Assembly: GCA_027451745.1 (NCBI GenBank)
Contig: DAIDIP010000022.1
Coordinates: 1-51,054, forward strand
DNA: 51,054 bases
Origin: Candidatus Melainabacteria bacterium
Lineage (GTDB): Bacteria; Cyanobacteriota; Vampirovibrionia; Obscuribacterales; Obscuribacteraceae
Reading direction: 5' to 3'
Part shown: one piece after another, positions 8,368 to 16,923 of the stretch
How positions within the stretch are numbered: the first letter of the stretch is position 1
How the letters are laid out: every line of letters begins with the position of its first letter
Notes under the pieces: model-generated
Database searches by the model: none
What the model was told of the DNA's origin: nothing
The model's input: the letters and a program-made list of their open reading frames with translations, nothing else
Made by a program: the position numbers and the translations under genes

Positions 8368-10073
8368 CTAATTAATTGAAGTAATTCGTTTCTTTTTACT
8401 TTTTTAGTGGCTGTTTTGGGTAAATCAATATCCATAACGATGATCCGAGTTGGACGCTTATATGAAGCTAGTTGCATACTTAGGTCTTCTAATTCTTGTT
8501 TTAAAGCCTTTTCCATTTCTACTTTATCACCGTACTCTTTCTTAAAAGCATCAGCCGGAACTACCACGCAGCAAACTTCTTCTGTCCCTTCTTTAGAGCC
8601 ACTTTTGACATTTAAGCCTAGAACGCATATCTCTTTCACATGAGAACAGGCTGCTAAAACACCTTCTACTTCTTCTGGATGGACCTTTTTACCACCGCCA
8701 AGAACAATCAGATTTTTAATTCTTCCGGTGATATACAAATAGCCATCTTCATCTATTTTGCCTATGTCACCCGTATGGAACCAATTTTCTTGATCTATTA
8801 CAGAAGCGGTTAAGTCATCTTGTTTAAAATAACCTTTCATAATGTGAGGCCCTCGAGTTAAGATTTCTCCTTCTTTACTGTCGCTACCGTTATGATCAAT
8901 TTTAATTTCAACGCCAGGAATCACTTTGCCTACTGAACCTAAGCGGTTGGCAAATGGTGCATTAGATGTAATAACAGGACTAGTTTCAGTTAAACCATAA
9001 CCTTGTAGAATCGAAATACCGATTAAATCGTAGAATTCAGCAGTGGAAATTTCTAGCGGAGCGCCACCTGAGACTAAAAGTCTAAGTTTGCCACCCAAAG
9101 TTTTGTGCAAGGGAGCAAAAAGAAACCGTCTAAATTTTTGATTTTTTACCATAACACCAAGAGCAGTGGCACATTGCCACCATGTTTTTTTTGATTCATT
9201 GCCTTTAGAAATTTCGCGCTCAATACCATTTTTGAAGGTTTTATAGAAAAGCGGCACTGCAATCATGCCAGTTATACGCTTTTCTTTCATAACGGCAATA
9301 ATATCTTTAGGATAAAGGCTGTGACTATAGTAGATTGTTCCACCGGCATGCAAAACACCTAAAAAGCCATGAGTTAGTTCAAGGAGGTGATTGAGCGGTA
9401 AAATAGATAAAAAGCGATCGCCTTCTTTGGCATCAGCAATTTTTTCAAACTGAGTAGCTTGAAACATTAGATTAGTTACAGTGGTCATGACTCCTTTTGG
9501 ACTACCGGTAGTGCCTGAAGTATAAATAAGCACTGCAACATCATCTAAAGAACGCTCTCTAGACGGAATTTCTTTAGTTGGTACAAGATTTTGTACTGAT
9601 TGATAAGCACAAGCAGGTGGATCATGATCAATTAAATAACAGCGCATACTGCTATCTAATGAATCTTTGATCTCTTCGTATATTTTTATTAAATGGCTAG
9701 ATATGAATATCACTTTGGGAGAACAGTCGAGAAGCAATATTTTGAGTTCATTGCTTGTTAATTTTATATCTAATGGAACAACCGTAGCTCCAGCTCGTAT
9801 AGAACCGAAAAAAGCCACAGCAAATTCTGGACGTGACTCAGTTAATATGGCAATTCGATCGCCAATATTTATACCTAATTCTATGAGATAAGAAGAAAGC
9901 TTAATTGCCTGACGCGAAAGCTCAGCAAAACTTAGTTCATACCAGCCAGTTTTAGTCTTAATACAAACCGCCGGACGAGCAGAAAATACGTCTGATTTTG
10001 CTTGCAGCAAAGATAAGAAGTCATTTTCTCTTTCTTCATCAGATTTGTAGCGGCGCTCAAGCGAATCTTTCAT
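8364..10073 (-). CDS. Long-chain fatty-acid--CoA ligase (AMP-forming)
   Basis: A 569-residue adenylate-forming enzyme that activates a fatty acid to acyl-CoA. It has YTSGTTGSPKGVM near residue 184, the GYGLTETSPV A5 motif near 360, HTGDIGKIDEDGYLYITGR near 434, and a C-terminal KVKRNELL with the usual lysine. The sequence resembles FadD/AAS-type ligases rather than acetyl-CoA synthetase. No membrane segment is evident. ATG 10073 is the only clear start: the frame stays open about 100 bases upstream and looks protein-like, but I find no ATG, GTG or TTG there. The last codon overlaps the dnaB stop. Acyl-ACP synthetase activity is an alternative. Confidence 0.88.
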   Translation of the reverse strand: MKDSLERRYKSDEERENDFLSLLQAKSDVFSARPAVCIKTKTGWYELSFAELSRQAIKLSSYLIELGINIGDRIAILTESRPEFAVAFFGSIRAGATVVPLDIKLTSNELKILLLDCSPKVIFISSHLIKIYEEIKDSLDSSMRCYLIDHDPPACAYQSVQNLVPTKEIPSRERSLDDVAVLIYTSGTTGSPKGVMTTVTNLMFQATQFEKIADAKEGDRFLSILPLNHLLELTHGFLGVLHAGGTIYYSHSLYPKDIIAVMKEKRITGMIAVPLFYKTFKNGIEREISKGNESKKTWWQCATALGVMVKNQKFRRFLFAPLHKTLGGKLRLLVSGGAPLEISTAEFYDLIGISILQGYGLTETSPVITSNAPFANRLGSVGKVIPGVEIKIDHNGSDSKEGEILTRGPHIMKGYFKQDDLTASVIDQENWFHTGDIGKIDEDGYLYITGRIKNLIVLGGGKKVHPEEVEGVLAACSHVKEICVLGLNVKSGSKEGTEEVCCVVVPADAFKKEYGDKVEMEKALKQELEDLSMQLASYKRPTRIIVMDIDLPKTATKKVKRNELLQLIS

Positions 10074-10174
10074 ATAGCCGACCAGGTCCTCTAATTCACG
10101 TGTAGTATCGTTCAGGTTTGAATCCAGTTTAGATTTTGTAAGACAGTTAATTTTGTGTTTGTCGTAGAAAGAAT

Positions 10175-11551
10175 TTAGTTTTTAGAAGCAATAGTGACAG
10201 GGACAACCGTTTCTAGTTCTTCCGTGTTTCCTAATGGTCGGGTATGTTTTTTGTCTTTAAAAATTTCAACCATAATTAAGCGTGCTAATTCTTTACTGTC
10301 ATGTTGATAGTTCTGCTCGCTGATTGGTTGAGGATTTAAAAGCGGTTTGCTGACAATAGAGATGCCCAAAGCAGAAATTTTATCGTCATCAACTGCTACA
10401 GGTTTGCACAAAGACGAGCCATCAACGATCGGAATATTATCATTAACAATAATCGTGTGGATGAATTTATTAGCTTCAGACTCATCCACACCTGCATGAG
10501 AAAGTATTGCTTTTATATGGTCGAAAGCAGAGTAGTTAACTGTCTCTCCAGGCTGGGTCATGACATTACAAACATAGACTTTCCTAGCCGAAGCATTCTT
10601 TACTGCTTTGACAATTTTTTCTACTAGTAAGTTTGGAATAACTGATGTATAAAGACTGCCTGGTCCGACAATAATCAAGTCTGCCTCTGCAATAGCAACC
10701 AGGGCTTCTGGAGTTGGCTCAGCGACAGGCTCTATACTTAGCCTGTCAATTTCTCCCCCTGCAGACGGAATTTGTGATTCCCCTCTTATAATCCGTCCAT
10801 CTTTTAAATGAGCAACAAGAGCAATGCTAGTCAGAGTAGATGGAACAACTTGTCCACGACTATTTAAAATGCGCCCTGCTACTTTAACGGCTTGGATCAT
10901 GTCACCATTTGTAATGGCACATATAGCAGTTAAAAATAAATTACCAAAGCTGTGTCCTTCCAAACCTTGTCCGGATTGAAAACGATAACGAAATAACTCA
11001 GTGACAAGCTTCTCCTCATCAGCTAAGGCTGTAATACAGTTTCTGATATCGCCTGGAGGCAACACACCAAGTTCTTGTCTTAGTCGTCCGGAGCTGCCAC
11101 CATCGTCTCCTACTGTGACAATAGCAGTAATATTATTTGTATAGTTTTTGATTCCTTTAAGCAAGGTCGAAAGACCTGTACCGCCGCCTATAACAACAAC
11201 TTTTGGACCGCGTCCAAGTAATTGTCTACGATAAAGCACATCAGGAATAGATTCACGATCATCAGGTAAATAAGCACCTAAGACAGAAGTAGTCATTCGA
11301 GAGATAGCAAAAATAACAACTAAGGCTCCGCCAGTTATTACCAAGATGCCACTAATACGATACGGCAGTACATGTGCGGCATCTTTCATTAAATCGCGCA
11401 AAAATATTCCACTAACTAATAACGGGTGATAGCCAAGCAATAAAAATACGCCAAAAACAATAAAAGCGATTCCGATTGAGATAAACAACATCCAGCGCTT
11501 TAAACCTGGTAGCATCATGCTTAAAAGGCGATATTTAAAGCCACCTTTCAT
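10175..11551 (-). CDS. yvcK: YvcK/CofD-like protein with N-terminal membrane anchor
   Basis: A 458-residue member of the YvcK (UPF0052, gluconeogenesis factor) family. In Bacillus, YvcK binds UDP-sugars and affects growth on gluconeogenic carbon sources and cell-wall synthesis. The Rossmann core begins at VVVIGGGTGLSTLLKG (residues 118-133), followed by TVGDDGGSSGRLR and PPGDIRNC near 165, then GHSFGNLF and VGPGSLYTSV, all family hallmarks. Unlike the soluble Bacillus protein it has two hydrophobic segments, about 19-41 and 67-84, so the core is probably held at the inner membrane. Its start overlaps the stop of the RapZ-like gene by four bases (ATGA), indicating translational coupling. Confidence 0.9.
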   Translation of the reverse strand: MKGGFKYRLLSMMLPGLKRWMLFISIGIAFIVFGVFLLLGYHPLLVSGIFLRDLMKDAAHVLPYRISGILVITGGALVVIFAISRMTTSVLGAYLPDDRESIPDVLYRRQLLGRGPKVVVIGGGTGLSTLLKGIKNYTNNITAIVTVGDDGGSSGRLRQELGVLPPGDIRNCITALADEEKLVTELFRYRFQSGQGLEGHSFGNLFLTAICAITNGDMIQAVKVAGRILNSRGQVVPSTLTSIALVAHLKDGRIIRGESQIPSAGGEIDRLSIEPVAEPTPEALVAIAEADLIIVGPGSLYTSVIPNLLVEKIVKAVKNASARKVYVCNVMTQPGETVNYSAFDHIKAILSHAGVDESEANKFIHTIIVNDNIPIVDGSSLCKPVAVDDDKISALGISIVSKPLLNPQPISEQNYQHDSKELARLIMVEIFKDKKHTRPLGNTEELETVVPVTIASKN

Positions 11552-12033
11552 GTTACTGATTCCTTGCTTGTTGATTCATCTGCACACGATGAAAATTCTC
11601 TTTTGTTGCCTATCTCACGATGCACAATGTGTATTGGGTAGCCAGGAAATATTTCGTTTATAAGACGTGCAGATTCTTCAGCAATTGCTGCTGATCGATG
11701 CTGTCCACCTGTGCAACCAAAAGCTATTGTAAATATGGTTTCAATCTCAGAAGGTGTACCTATTTTTGCGGCAATACTTGCTGCTTGCATAGGAAGAATT
11801 ATTTTTATCATCTCGGCAAAAGAGTTGATAAAGCTCTGTGCCGCTTGTTGAGTAAGAACAAAATCTTGTACATTTTTGTCTAAGCCTGTCAAAGGTCTTA
11901 AACTCTCAACCCAATAAGGATTGTCTATAAAACGAACATCGAAAAGTAAATTAGCCTTGGGAGGCTGATTAGATTTATAGGCAAAAGATATAATTTCTAT
12001 CTTTAATTTCGGGCTATTTGTACTATTTGGCAT
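11548..12033 (-). CDS. Stand-alone RapZ C-terminal-domain protein
   Basis: A 161-residue protein matching only the C-terminal half of RapZ/YvcJ. It shows the SFAYK opening near residue 16, FDVRFIDNPYW at 31-41, LRPLTGLD at 45-52 and GCTGGQHRS at 106-114. The N-terminal P-loop kinase domain of RapZ is absent, and the start at ATG 12033 leaves no room for it. In E. coli the C-terminal domain binds small RNAs and RNase E partners and senses glucosamine-6-phosphate. It sits in a RapZ-YvcK order as in Firmicutes and overlaps yvcK by four bases. The RNA or sugar-phosphate ligand here is unknown. Confidence 0.88.
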   Translation of the reverse strand: MPNSTNSPKLKIEIISFAYKSNQPPKANLLFDVRFIDNPYWVESLRPLTGLDKNVQDFVLTQQAAQSFINSFAEMIKIILPMQAASIAAKIGTPSEIETIFTIAFGCTGGQHRSAAIAEESARLINEIFPGYPIHIVHREIGNKREFSSCADESTSKESVT

Positions 12034-12121
12034 TCAAAAAATTATTACCTTGCCGATTGACTGGTTTATATATTACGGCGATTTATCCTAGCTAACGCTA
12101 AAAAGTATAGTTTCATTTTGA

Positions 12122-12436
12122 TCATATTGACAAATTATTATTAAAATCAGGCTTGCTCGTCGGTTTAAAGAAGGATATTGCTGCATTTAGCTTAAAGTCA
12201 GTTTGAAGAGCTGTAGCTGAGCAGCCCCATGCTGACCAACCTTGCTCTAATAATAATTCTGCCATAGAAAAACCACAAATTGGACAGAAAAGGGCTTCCC
12301 CATCCAGATCCATTAATTGAGTCAAATTGGCATTTCTAGCAAGAAAATGATTACTTTGCATTCGGCTTAATATTCTTTGGAAGCCCAAAACTCTATGTTT
12401 AAGCCAGGACATAATTGATGGAAGAGTAAACGGCAT
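12122..12436 (-). CDS. Hypothetical protein with single CPxCG motif
   Basis: A 104-residue open frame 26 bases downstream of def on the same strand. No family is recognised. It has a basic N-terminal third (WLKHRVLGFQRILSR) and one FCPICGF motif at about residues 50-56; a lone Cys near 73 could complete a metal site only in part. The last 25 residues are polar and Asn-rich. The ribosome-binding site is weak. Position and lack of competing frames support a gene, but confidence is moderate. Confidence 0.5.
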   Translation of the reverse strand: MPFTLPSIMSWLKHRVLGFQRILSRMQSNHFLARNANLTQLMDLDGEALFCPICGFSMAELLLEQGWSAWGCSATALQTDFKLNAAISFFKPTSKPDFNNNLSI

Positions 12437-12462
12437 CTCTTAAACCAGGTGTATTTTTCCAA

Positions 12463-13083
12463 TTAACCAATCAGTACTGATGGGGTAATCTCTTCAGCTG
12501 TCGGTAAAGGTTCCAACGGTAATGATTCGGTAATGTTTCCTTGGGAGTCAGCATTAAAGCCATGTTTGCTTAATTCTAGCTGGGCTACAAGCGGGGAAAC
12601 AGCCTTATCGACAAACAGTTCTCCGTCCAAATGATCAATTTCATGTTGAATAGCTCTGCACAGCAAGTCGCCCGAAGCTTCTATTTTTTGCTCTTTACCA
12701 GCTAAATTCTGATAACGAACAATGATTGATCTTGCGCGTTTGACCTCGAAAAATACTCCCGGAAAGCTCAGGCAGCCTTCCAAACCAACCATTTCACCGT
12801 CCTGTTTGACAATTTGAGGATTGATGAAAACAATGGGTTTGCCCTTCTTTTGGCTAGTTTTACCAGACTCATTTTCATCTTCGTCATTGCGATGTATGTC
12901 AATTACCATGATACGCTTGGACACGCCTATCTGGGGCGCTGCAAGACCGACACCATTAGATTCGTACATTGTGTCTAGCATATCGGCAGCCAATTTACGC
13001 ACTGAAGCATCAAATCTGCTTATTTTCTTTGCTTTTTGCTTAAGTATGTCATCTGGATAATATTTAAGCTGAAGTTTGGACAT
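12463..13083 (-). CDS. def: Peptide deformylase
   Basis: Removes the N-formyl group from nascent proteins, using Fe2+ or another divalent metal. All three family motifs are intact: GVGLAAPQIG at residues 44-53, EGCLS at 102-106 (metal Cys104) and QHEIDH at 146-151 (two His ligands, catalytic Glu148). I start at ATG 13083 (MSKLQ), preceded by GAGGT about 11 bases upstream. A longer TTG-started version, from 13110, is possible. At 206 residues it is longer than usual because of an acidic and lysine-rich insertion at about 66-82 and a C-terminal extension after about 170. The small zinc-ribbon gene follows closely. Confidence 0.95.
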   Translation of the reverse strand: MSKLQLKYYPDDILKQKAKKISRFDASVRKLAADMLDTMYESNGVGLAAPQIGVSKRIMVIDIHRNDEDENESGKTSQKKGKPIVFINPQIVKQDGEMVGLEGCLSFPGVFFEVKRARSIIVRYQNLAGKEQKIEASGDLLCRAIQHEIDHLDGELFVDKAVSPLVAQLELSKHGFNADSQGNITESLPLEPLPTAEEITPSVLIG

Positions 13084-13212
13084 GATTCTAAAGACCTCAT
13101 TAAAGTGCAAAAGTGCGCTGGCTACTTAGATCGCATAACTTGCTATTGATTTGAACTTACCATTTTCAGGTACAGAATTCAAGTTCCAAACGAACAAAAA
13201 GTCTTGCTCAGA

Positions 13213-13248
13213 CTCTCATAGGAAGATTTCAGACATCTCTTATGAGAG
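13213..13248. other. Imperfect hairpin in divergent intergenic region
   Basis: CTCTCATA at 13213-13220 is complementary to TATGAGAG at 13241-13248. The 20-base loop contains a further AGAT/ATCT pairing. The region lies between def (minus) and the metallopeptidase gene (plus). On the plus strand an A-run, not a T-run, follows, so it does not look like an intrinsic terminator. It could be a 5' leader structure of def or an operator. The rest of the spacer, 13084-13372, shows nothing further I recognise apart from the promoter noted separately. Confidence 0.3.
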
Positions 13249-13336
13249 CAATTTAGTTTGCTTAAAAAAAATATTTTATGCTTGTGCACCGCCGGCGATG
13301 ATAAATTGCTTAAACACATAGTAAGAAAAACTGTCT

Positions 13337-13364
13337 TTGCAAACGCAGAACATTTCGCTATGCT
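13337..13364 (+). promoter_or_regulatory. Possible promoter producing a (near-)leaderless mRNA
   Basis: TTGCAA at 13337-13342 and TATGCT at 13359-13364 are separated by 16 bases. Transcription would start around 13371-13373, which is where the ATG of the metallopeptidase gene lies (13373). No Shine-Dalgarno sequence precedes that ATG, which fits. This is a pattern match only. Confidence 0.35.
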
Positions 13365-13372
13365 ATAAAAAC

Positions 13373-13975
13373 ATGGAAGATCTGCGATTAAAAAAGAATA
13401 TTCGGCGTGCCAAACAAAAGCAATTTCTTCATCAGCCCGAAAGGCTAGAAATGTATCGTGCTTTTATGACTGGCTACGTCAAACGTATTAATGAGGCTAC
13501 TTTTAACGTTCCAATTGGTGGGATAAGAATTGGTTCGGCAAAATATTCACGACTGGCGCAAATTAATTTAGAAAGTCGAATTATCACTTTTTCTTGCTAC
13601 GCTATTGAAAACGTGCCAGAACGCGGAAGACGCTATTTGGTATTACACGAATTAGCGCATGTCAAGGAAACCAACCACACCAAGCGTTTCTGGCAATTAG
13701 TAGAAAAATATGAACCCGATTATCGGCAAATAGGCAAAAGCTTAGAAGCAGCTTTCAAAAAAAATGTCAAAGAAGACGAAAAAAATACGAACACTCAATG
13801 GTCGCATATAAATCAGCTATCTCTTATATCTAGTCAAGCAAAGAAAGAGAGCATAATTGAATCAGGATTAGATTTCGAAGAGATTATCGGCGAAGTAATC
13901 ATGCAGGAAGAGGAATTCAAGTCGCCTCTTTTAGACTGCGAGATAGACAATTTTCTCGACTGGACAATTGAGTAA
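13373..13975 (+). CDS. YgjP-like (DUF45) metal-dependent hydrolase
   Basis: A 200-residue protein of the SprT/YgjP-like zinc metallopeptidase group. The zinc motif HELAH is at residues 92-96, and the third ligand follows in NHTKRFW at H102, exactly the DUF45 pattern. A basic N-terminus and an RIGSAKYSRLAQINLESRI strand region precede it. After about residue 130 the tail is charged, acidic and unlike the family, and has no recognised function. I choose ATG 13373; an in-frame TTG at 13337 would add 12 residues. In vivo substrates of this family are not well established. Confidence 0.82.
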   Translation: MEDLRLKKNIRRAKQKQFLHQPERLEMYRAFMTGYVKRINEATFNVPIGGIRIGSAKYSRLAQINLESRIITFSCYAIENVPERGRRYLVLHELAHVKETNHTKRFWQLVEKYEPDYRQIGKSLEAAFKKNVKEDEKNTNTQWSHINQLSLISSQAKKESIIESGLDFEEIIGEVIMQEEEFKSPLLDCEIDNFLDWTIE

Positions 13976-14115
13976 AGAATAATCTTTCCATAATTAATTG
14001 AGCTTTAATTATTATGATTAGGTTAGAATACTGGTGGTAAATTTAATGGATGCCCTTCCCCGGACAGTCAGTCGGTTAGCATCACATAGATGTAAGATGA
14101 GCAGAAACTAGTACA

Positions 14116-15384
14116 ATGAATAACGAAAGACGAGTCGTCATTACCGGTCTAGGAGTTATCAGTCCAGTTGGTATTGGACATGAAGATACTTGGAACGCAT
14201 TGTTGGCTGGCAAGAGCGGTGTTTCACATATCAGTCACTTCGATCCAAGTGCGCATGGATTAGAGGTAAAAATTGCAGCTGAAGTCAAAGATTTCGATAT
14301 AAATAACTTTTATACAGACAAGCGCAAAGTTGGGTCCATGCTTAAAGAAATGGACCGAGTAACACTTTTTGCAATGGCTGCTGCAAAACTAGCATTGAAA
14401 GATGCAAATTTTGAAATAAGATCGACTGTTCCTGAACGTGTAGGTACGTTCATTGGCACCGGAGTAGGGGGATTAATTACTACTACTGCGGATCATTTAA
14501 AACTAATGGAAGGTGGACCAAAGAAGATTGGTCTACGCTCAATTATTCGATTGATGCCAAATGCTGCTTCTGGTCAAGTAGCCATCGAATATGGTGCTAA
14601 GGGTCGAGCTAAAAGTGATGCTACTGCTTGTGCAAGCGGCCTTGATTCTTTGTTTGATGCATTTATGTATATCAAAGCTGACCGAGCTGATGCAATGATT
14701 GCGGGCGGCAGTGAGGCGTGCATTAATCCATTCAGTATAGCTTCTTTCACCAATATGATGGCTTTGTCTAAAGATAGTGGTCCACCAGAAAATGTCAGTA
14801 AACCTTTCAGTGCCAATCGAGACGGTTTTGTTATAGGTGAAGGCTCAGTAATTTTGATACTCGAAGAATTGCAACACGCCATGCGTCGTAATGCACCAAT
14901 TTATGCTGAAATTATTGGCGGCGGAGCCAGTTGTGACGCTTCGCATATAGTCGCACCTGACGAGCACGGGAATGGGGCTGCTAGAGCAATGAAAGAAGCA
15001 TTACGAGAAGCCCAAGTTTCACCAAATGATATTGATTATATAAATGCTCATGGCACATCTACACCATTAAACGATGAGCGTGAAACACTTGCTATAAAGC
15101 AGGTCTTTGGCCAACATGCATACAAAATTGCTGTTTCGAGCACAAAATCAATGGTTGGACATTTATTGGGAGGCGCCGGGGCATTGGGTGCAGCAGCTAC
15201 AGCGCTGACAATCAAGAATCAAAAAGTTCACCCGACTATTAATTATCACAACCCAGATCCAAAATGCGATCTGGACTATGTTCCAAATTTTTACAGGGAT
15301 GCCAAGGTAAGCCATGCTATGGTTGAAGCTTTGGGCTTTGGTGGACACAATACAGTATTAGTAATGAAAAAATTTGTTGCGTAA
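14116..15384 (+). CDS. fabF: Beta-ketoacyl-ACP synthase II
   Basis: Condenses malonyl-ACP with acyl-ACP in fatty-acid elongation. The thiolase-fold triad is present: Cys172 in TACASG, His312 in NAHGTSTPLND and His349 in KSMVGHLLGGAGA. At 422 residues it is slightly longer than the usual 410-415. The stretch after the active-site Cys reads ASGLDSLFDA, where typical FabF proteins have ATGTHxIGDA, so the pocket may differ a little. No acpP gene lies directly upstream, although that is a common arrangement. The start is ATG 14116. A role in a specialised fatty-acid or polyketide-like pathway is possible but less likely. Confidence 0.9.
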   Translation: MNNERRVVITGLGVISPVGIGHEDTWNALLAGKSGVSHISHFDPSAHGLEVKIAAEVKDFDINNFYTDKRKVGSMLKEMDRVTLFAMAAAKLALKDANFEIRSTVPERVGTFIGTGVGGLITTTADHLKLMEGGPKKIGLRSIIRLMPNAASGQVAIEYGAKGRAKSDATACASGLDSLFDAFMYIKADRADAMIAGGSEACINPFSIASFTNMMALSKDSGPPENVSKPFSANRDGFVIGEGSVILILEELQHAMRRNAPIYAEIIGGGASCDASHIVAPDEHGNGAARAMKEALREAQVSPNDIDYINAHGTSTPLNDERETLAIKQVFGQHAYKIAVSSTKSMVGHLLGGAGALGAAATALTIKNQKVHPTINYHNPDPKCDLDYVPNFYRDAKVSHAMVEALGFGGHNTVLVMKKFVA

Positions 15385-15497
15385 GGCAACTGTTCAACCA
15401 CTTATCCTGGCAATATAGGTAGTAGTAACACCGCCAGTTCTTGACAGCTACAGATTTGTTTATAAGCTAATAGCAACTATTTTGAAAGGACCTCGCT

Positions 15498-16136
15498 ATG
15501 TGGGGAGAACTAGTAAATAAAATCTGGGAACTTGATCCTGCTGCCCACAGCCGCTTGGAAATTATCTTACTTTATCCAGGTTTTCACGCAATCAATCTGC
15601 ATAATTTAGCACATTGGTTCTGGAAGAAGAATATGAAGATGTTGGCTTCTACTATATCCTTCTATAGCCGAATGTTTACTGGGATAGAAATTCATCCGGG
15701 AGTAAAAATTGGCAGACGAGTTTTTATTGACCATGGTATGGGTGTGGTCATTGGTGAAACTGCCGAAATTGGTGATGATGTTTTGATTTATCAAGGAGCA
15801 ACTATTGGAGCTTCTGCAGATGGTCACAAAGGAGCTGTAACCAGGAATAAGAAGCGTCATCCAACCATAGGAAATGGAGTAATCATCGGTTGCGGAGCTG
15901 CCGTTTTAGGCAATATTGAGATTGGCGCTGGTAGTAGAATTGCTGCTGGAGCAATTGTTTTGCAAAATATTCCACCCAATTCACTTGTTGTAGGAGCAGC
16001 TGGGAAAGTAGTACCAAAACAACCAGAAGCATCTCCAGTTCAAGATAACTCGGCACAACTAGAAGAGCTTTTTACTAAATTGACAAAGCTAGAAAAACAG
16101 GTAGAAAATTTGACCGGCCACTTTAATGGCAAATAA
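15498..16136 (+). CDS. cysE: Serine O-acetyltransferase
   Basis: Transfers acetyl from acetyl-CoA to L-serine, the first step of cysteine synthesis. The 212-residue length fits the shorter bacterial CysE type. The family N-terminal helix region has [13 protein letters not shown] near residue 37. Left-handed beta-helix hexapeptide repeats run from about 70 to 165, including [19 protein letters not shown] with the catalytic Asp-His pair, [11 protein letters not shown] and [16 protein letters not shown]. The C-terminal 35 residues are predicted coiled coil. Translation starts at ATG 15498 behind AAAGGA. No cysK is adjacent. Confidence 0.93.
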   Translation: MWGELVNKIWELDPAAHSRLEIILLYPGFHAINLHNLAHWFWKKNMKMLASTISFYSRMFTGIEIHPGVKIGRRVFIDHGMGVVIGETAEIGDDVLIYQGATIGASADGHKGAVTRNKKRHPTIGNGVIIGCGAAVLGNIEIGAGSRIAAGAIVLQNIPPNSLVVGAAGKVVPKQPEASPVQDNSAQLEELFTKLTKLEKQVENLTGHFNGK

Positions 16137-16199
16137 GCATGTAAAATAGACAATTAGTTTTGGATATACAATACTATCCAGAACACACTAAGGAAAGGA

Positions 16200-16424
16200 A
16201 TGGATATGGCAGGAAGTGAGCTTGAAAAGGCATTTCAAACCCTTACCGATGCGCTTAATCTAAGTGAAGCAGAAACTGCAGAAGAGATTAAGCTCGTTGA
16301 AGAACAAATAAATGAGCTAAGGGAAAAAACAATCGAATTGAAGGGTAAGCAAGAAACACTTGCTCACGACCGTACATCTATAGACGAAATGTTCCAACGC
16401 TATGTCGAAGAAGACAAAAAGTAA
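16200..16424 (+). CDS. Small coiled-coil protein
   Basis: A 74-residue, highly charged, helix-prone protein with no Cys, Pro or Trp. Heptad-like spacing of Leu, Ile and Val runs from about residue 8 to 55, so a coiled coil is likely. No family is recognised. It is supported by the strong ribosome-binding site AAGGAAAGGA just before ATG 16200 (an in-frame ATG lies two codons later) and by its tight position between cysE and the zinc-ribbon membrane protein. Confidence 0.7.
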   Translation: MDMAGSELEKAFQTLTDALNLSEAETAEEIKLVEEQINELREKTIELKGKQETLAHDRTSIDEMFQRYVEEDKK

Positions 16425-16455
16425 GATTCGAATGTAGCAAAAACTAGAAGGTAAA

Positions 16456-16917
16456 ATGACTTCTTCTTGTCCGTATTGTGGGGCGGCACTTAAACTAAAA
16501 TTTTGTGTTGTTTGTGGACGCCAAAGCAAGCAGAATAAAATGGGTCAGCTCCGTAGTGGCGGACGCAGTCATGATGCTACTACTCGCTTAGAAGAGCCAT
16601 TCATACAAGAAGAGAGTGGTCTTAATAAGAATCTCCGGTTTAGAACAAGTCTCAAGTCATATTTGATGGCCGCTCTTGGTGGGATAATGGCTGGTATTCT
16701 TCTTTTTTGTGCTGCAAAAGAAGCTATAAATCTGTACACAACCGGTAGTATTCCCAAAATTGTATTGCCCTGGATGAAAACTCATCATATTAGTTTTCCT
16801 TCTAATTGGCCAGGACAAGGGTTCTTGTCAAACAAGGCAAATCAAAAAAATGCTAAATCAAGCAAACATATTATTAATCCCCCAAAAAAGAGGCCCATTT
16901 CGAAAGCAGACAATTAA
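16456..16917 (+). CDS. Zinc-ribbon single-TM protein
   Basis: A 153-residue protein that opens with a compact zinc ribbon, CPYCG at residues 5-9 and CVVCG at 17-21. A basic linker follows, then one transmembrane helix at about residues 69-90 (LMAALGGIMAGILLFCAAK) and a Lys/Asn/Pro-rich tail. This zinc ribbon-membrane architecture is common but functionally undefined. ATG 16456 follows AAGGT. It ends seven bases before the convergent acyl-CoA dehydrogenase-like gene. Confidence 0.7.
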   Translation: MTSSCPYCGAALKLKFCVVCGRQSKQNKMGQLRSGGRSHDATTRLEEPFIQEESGLNKNLRFRTSLKSYLMAALGGIMAGILLFCAAKEAINLYTTGSIPKIVLPWMKTHHISFPSNWPGQGFLSNKANQKNAKSSKHIINPPKKRPISKADN

Positions 16918-16923
16918 TAAAAG

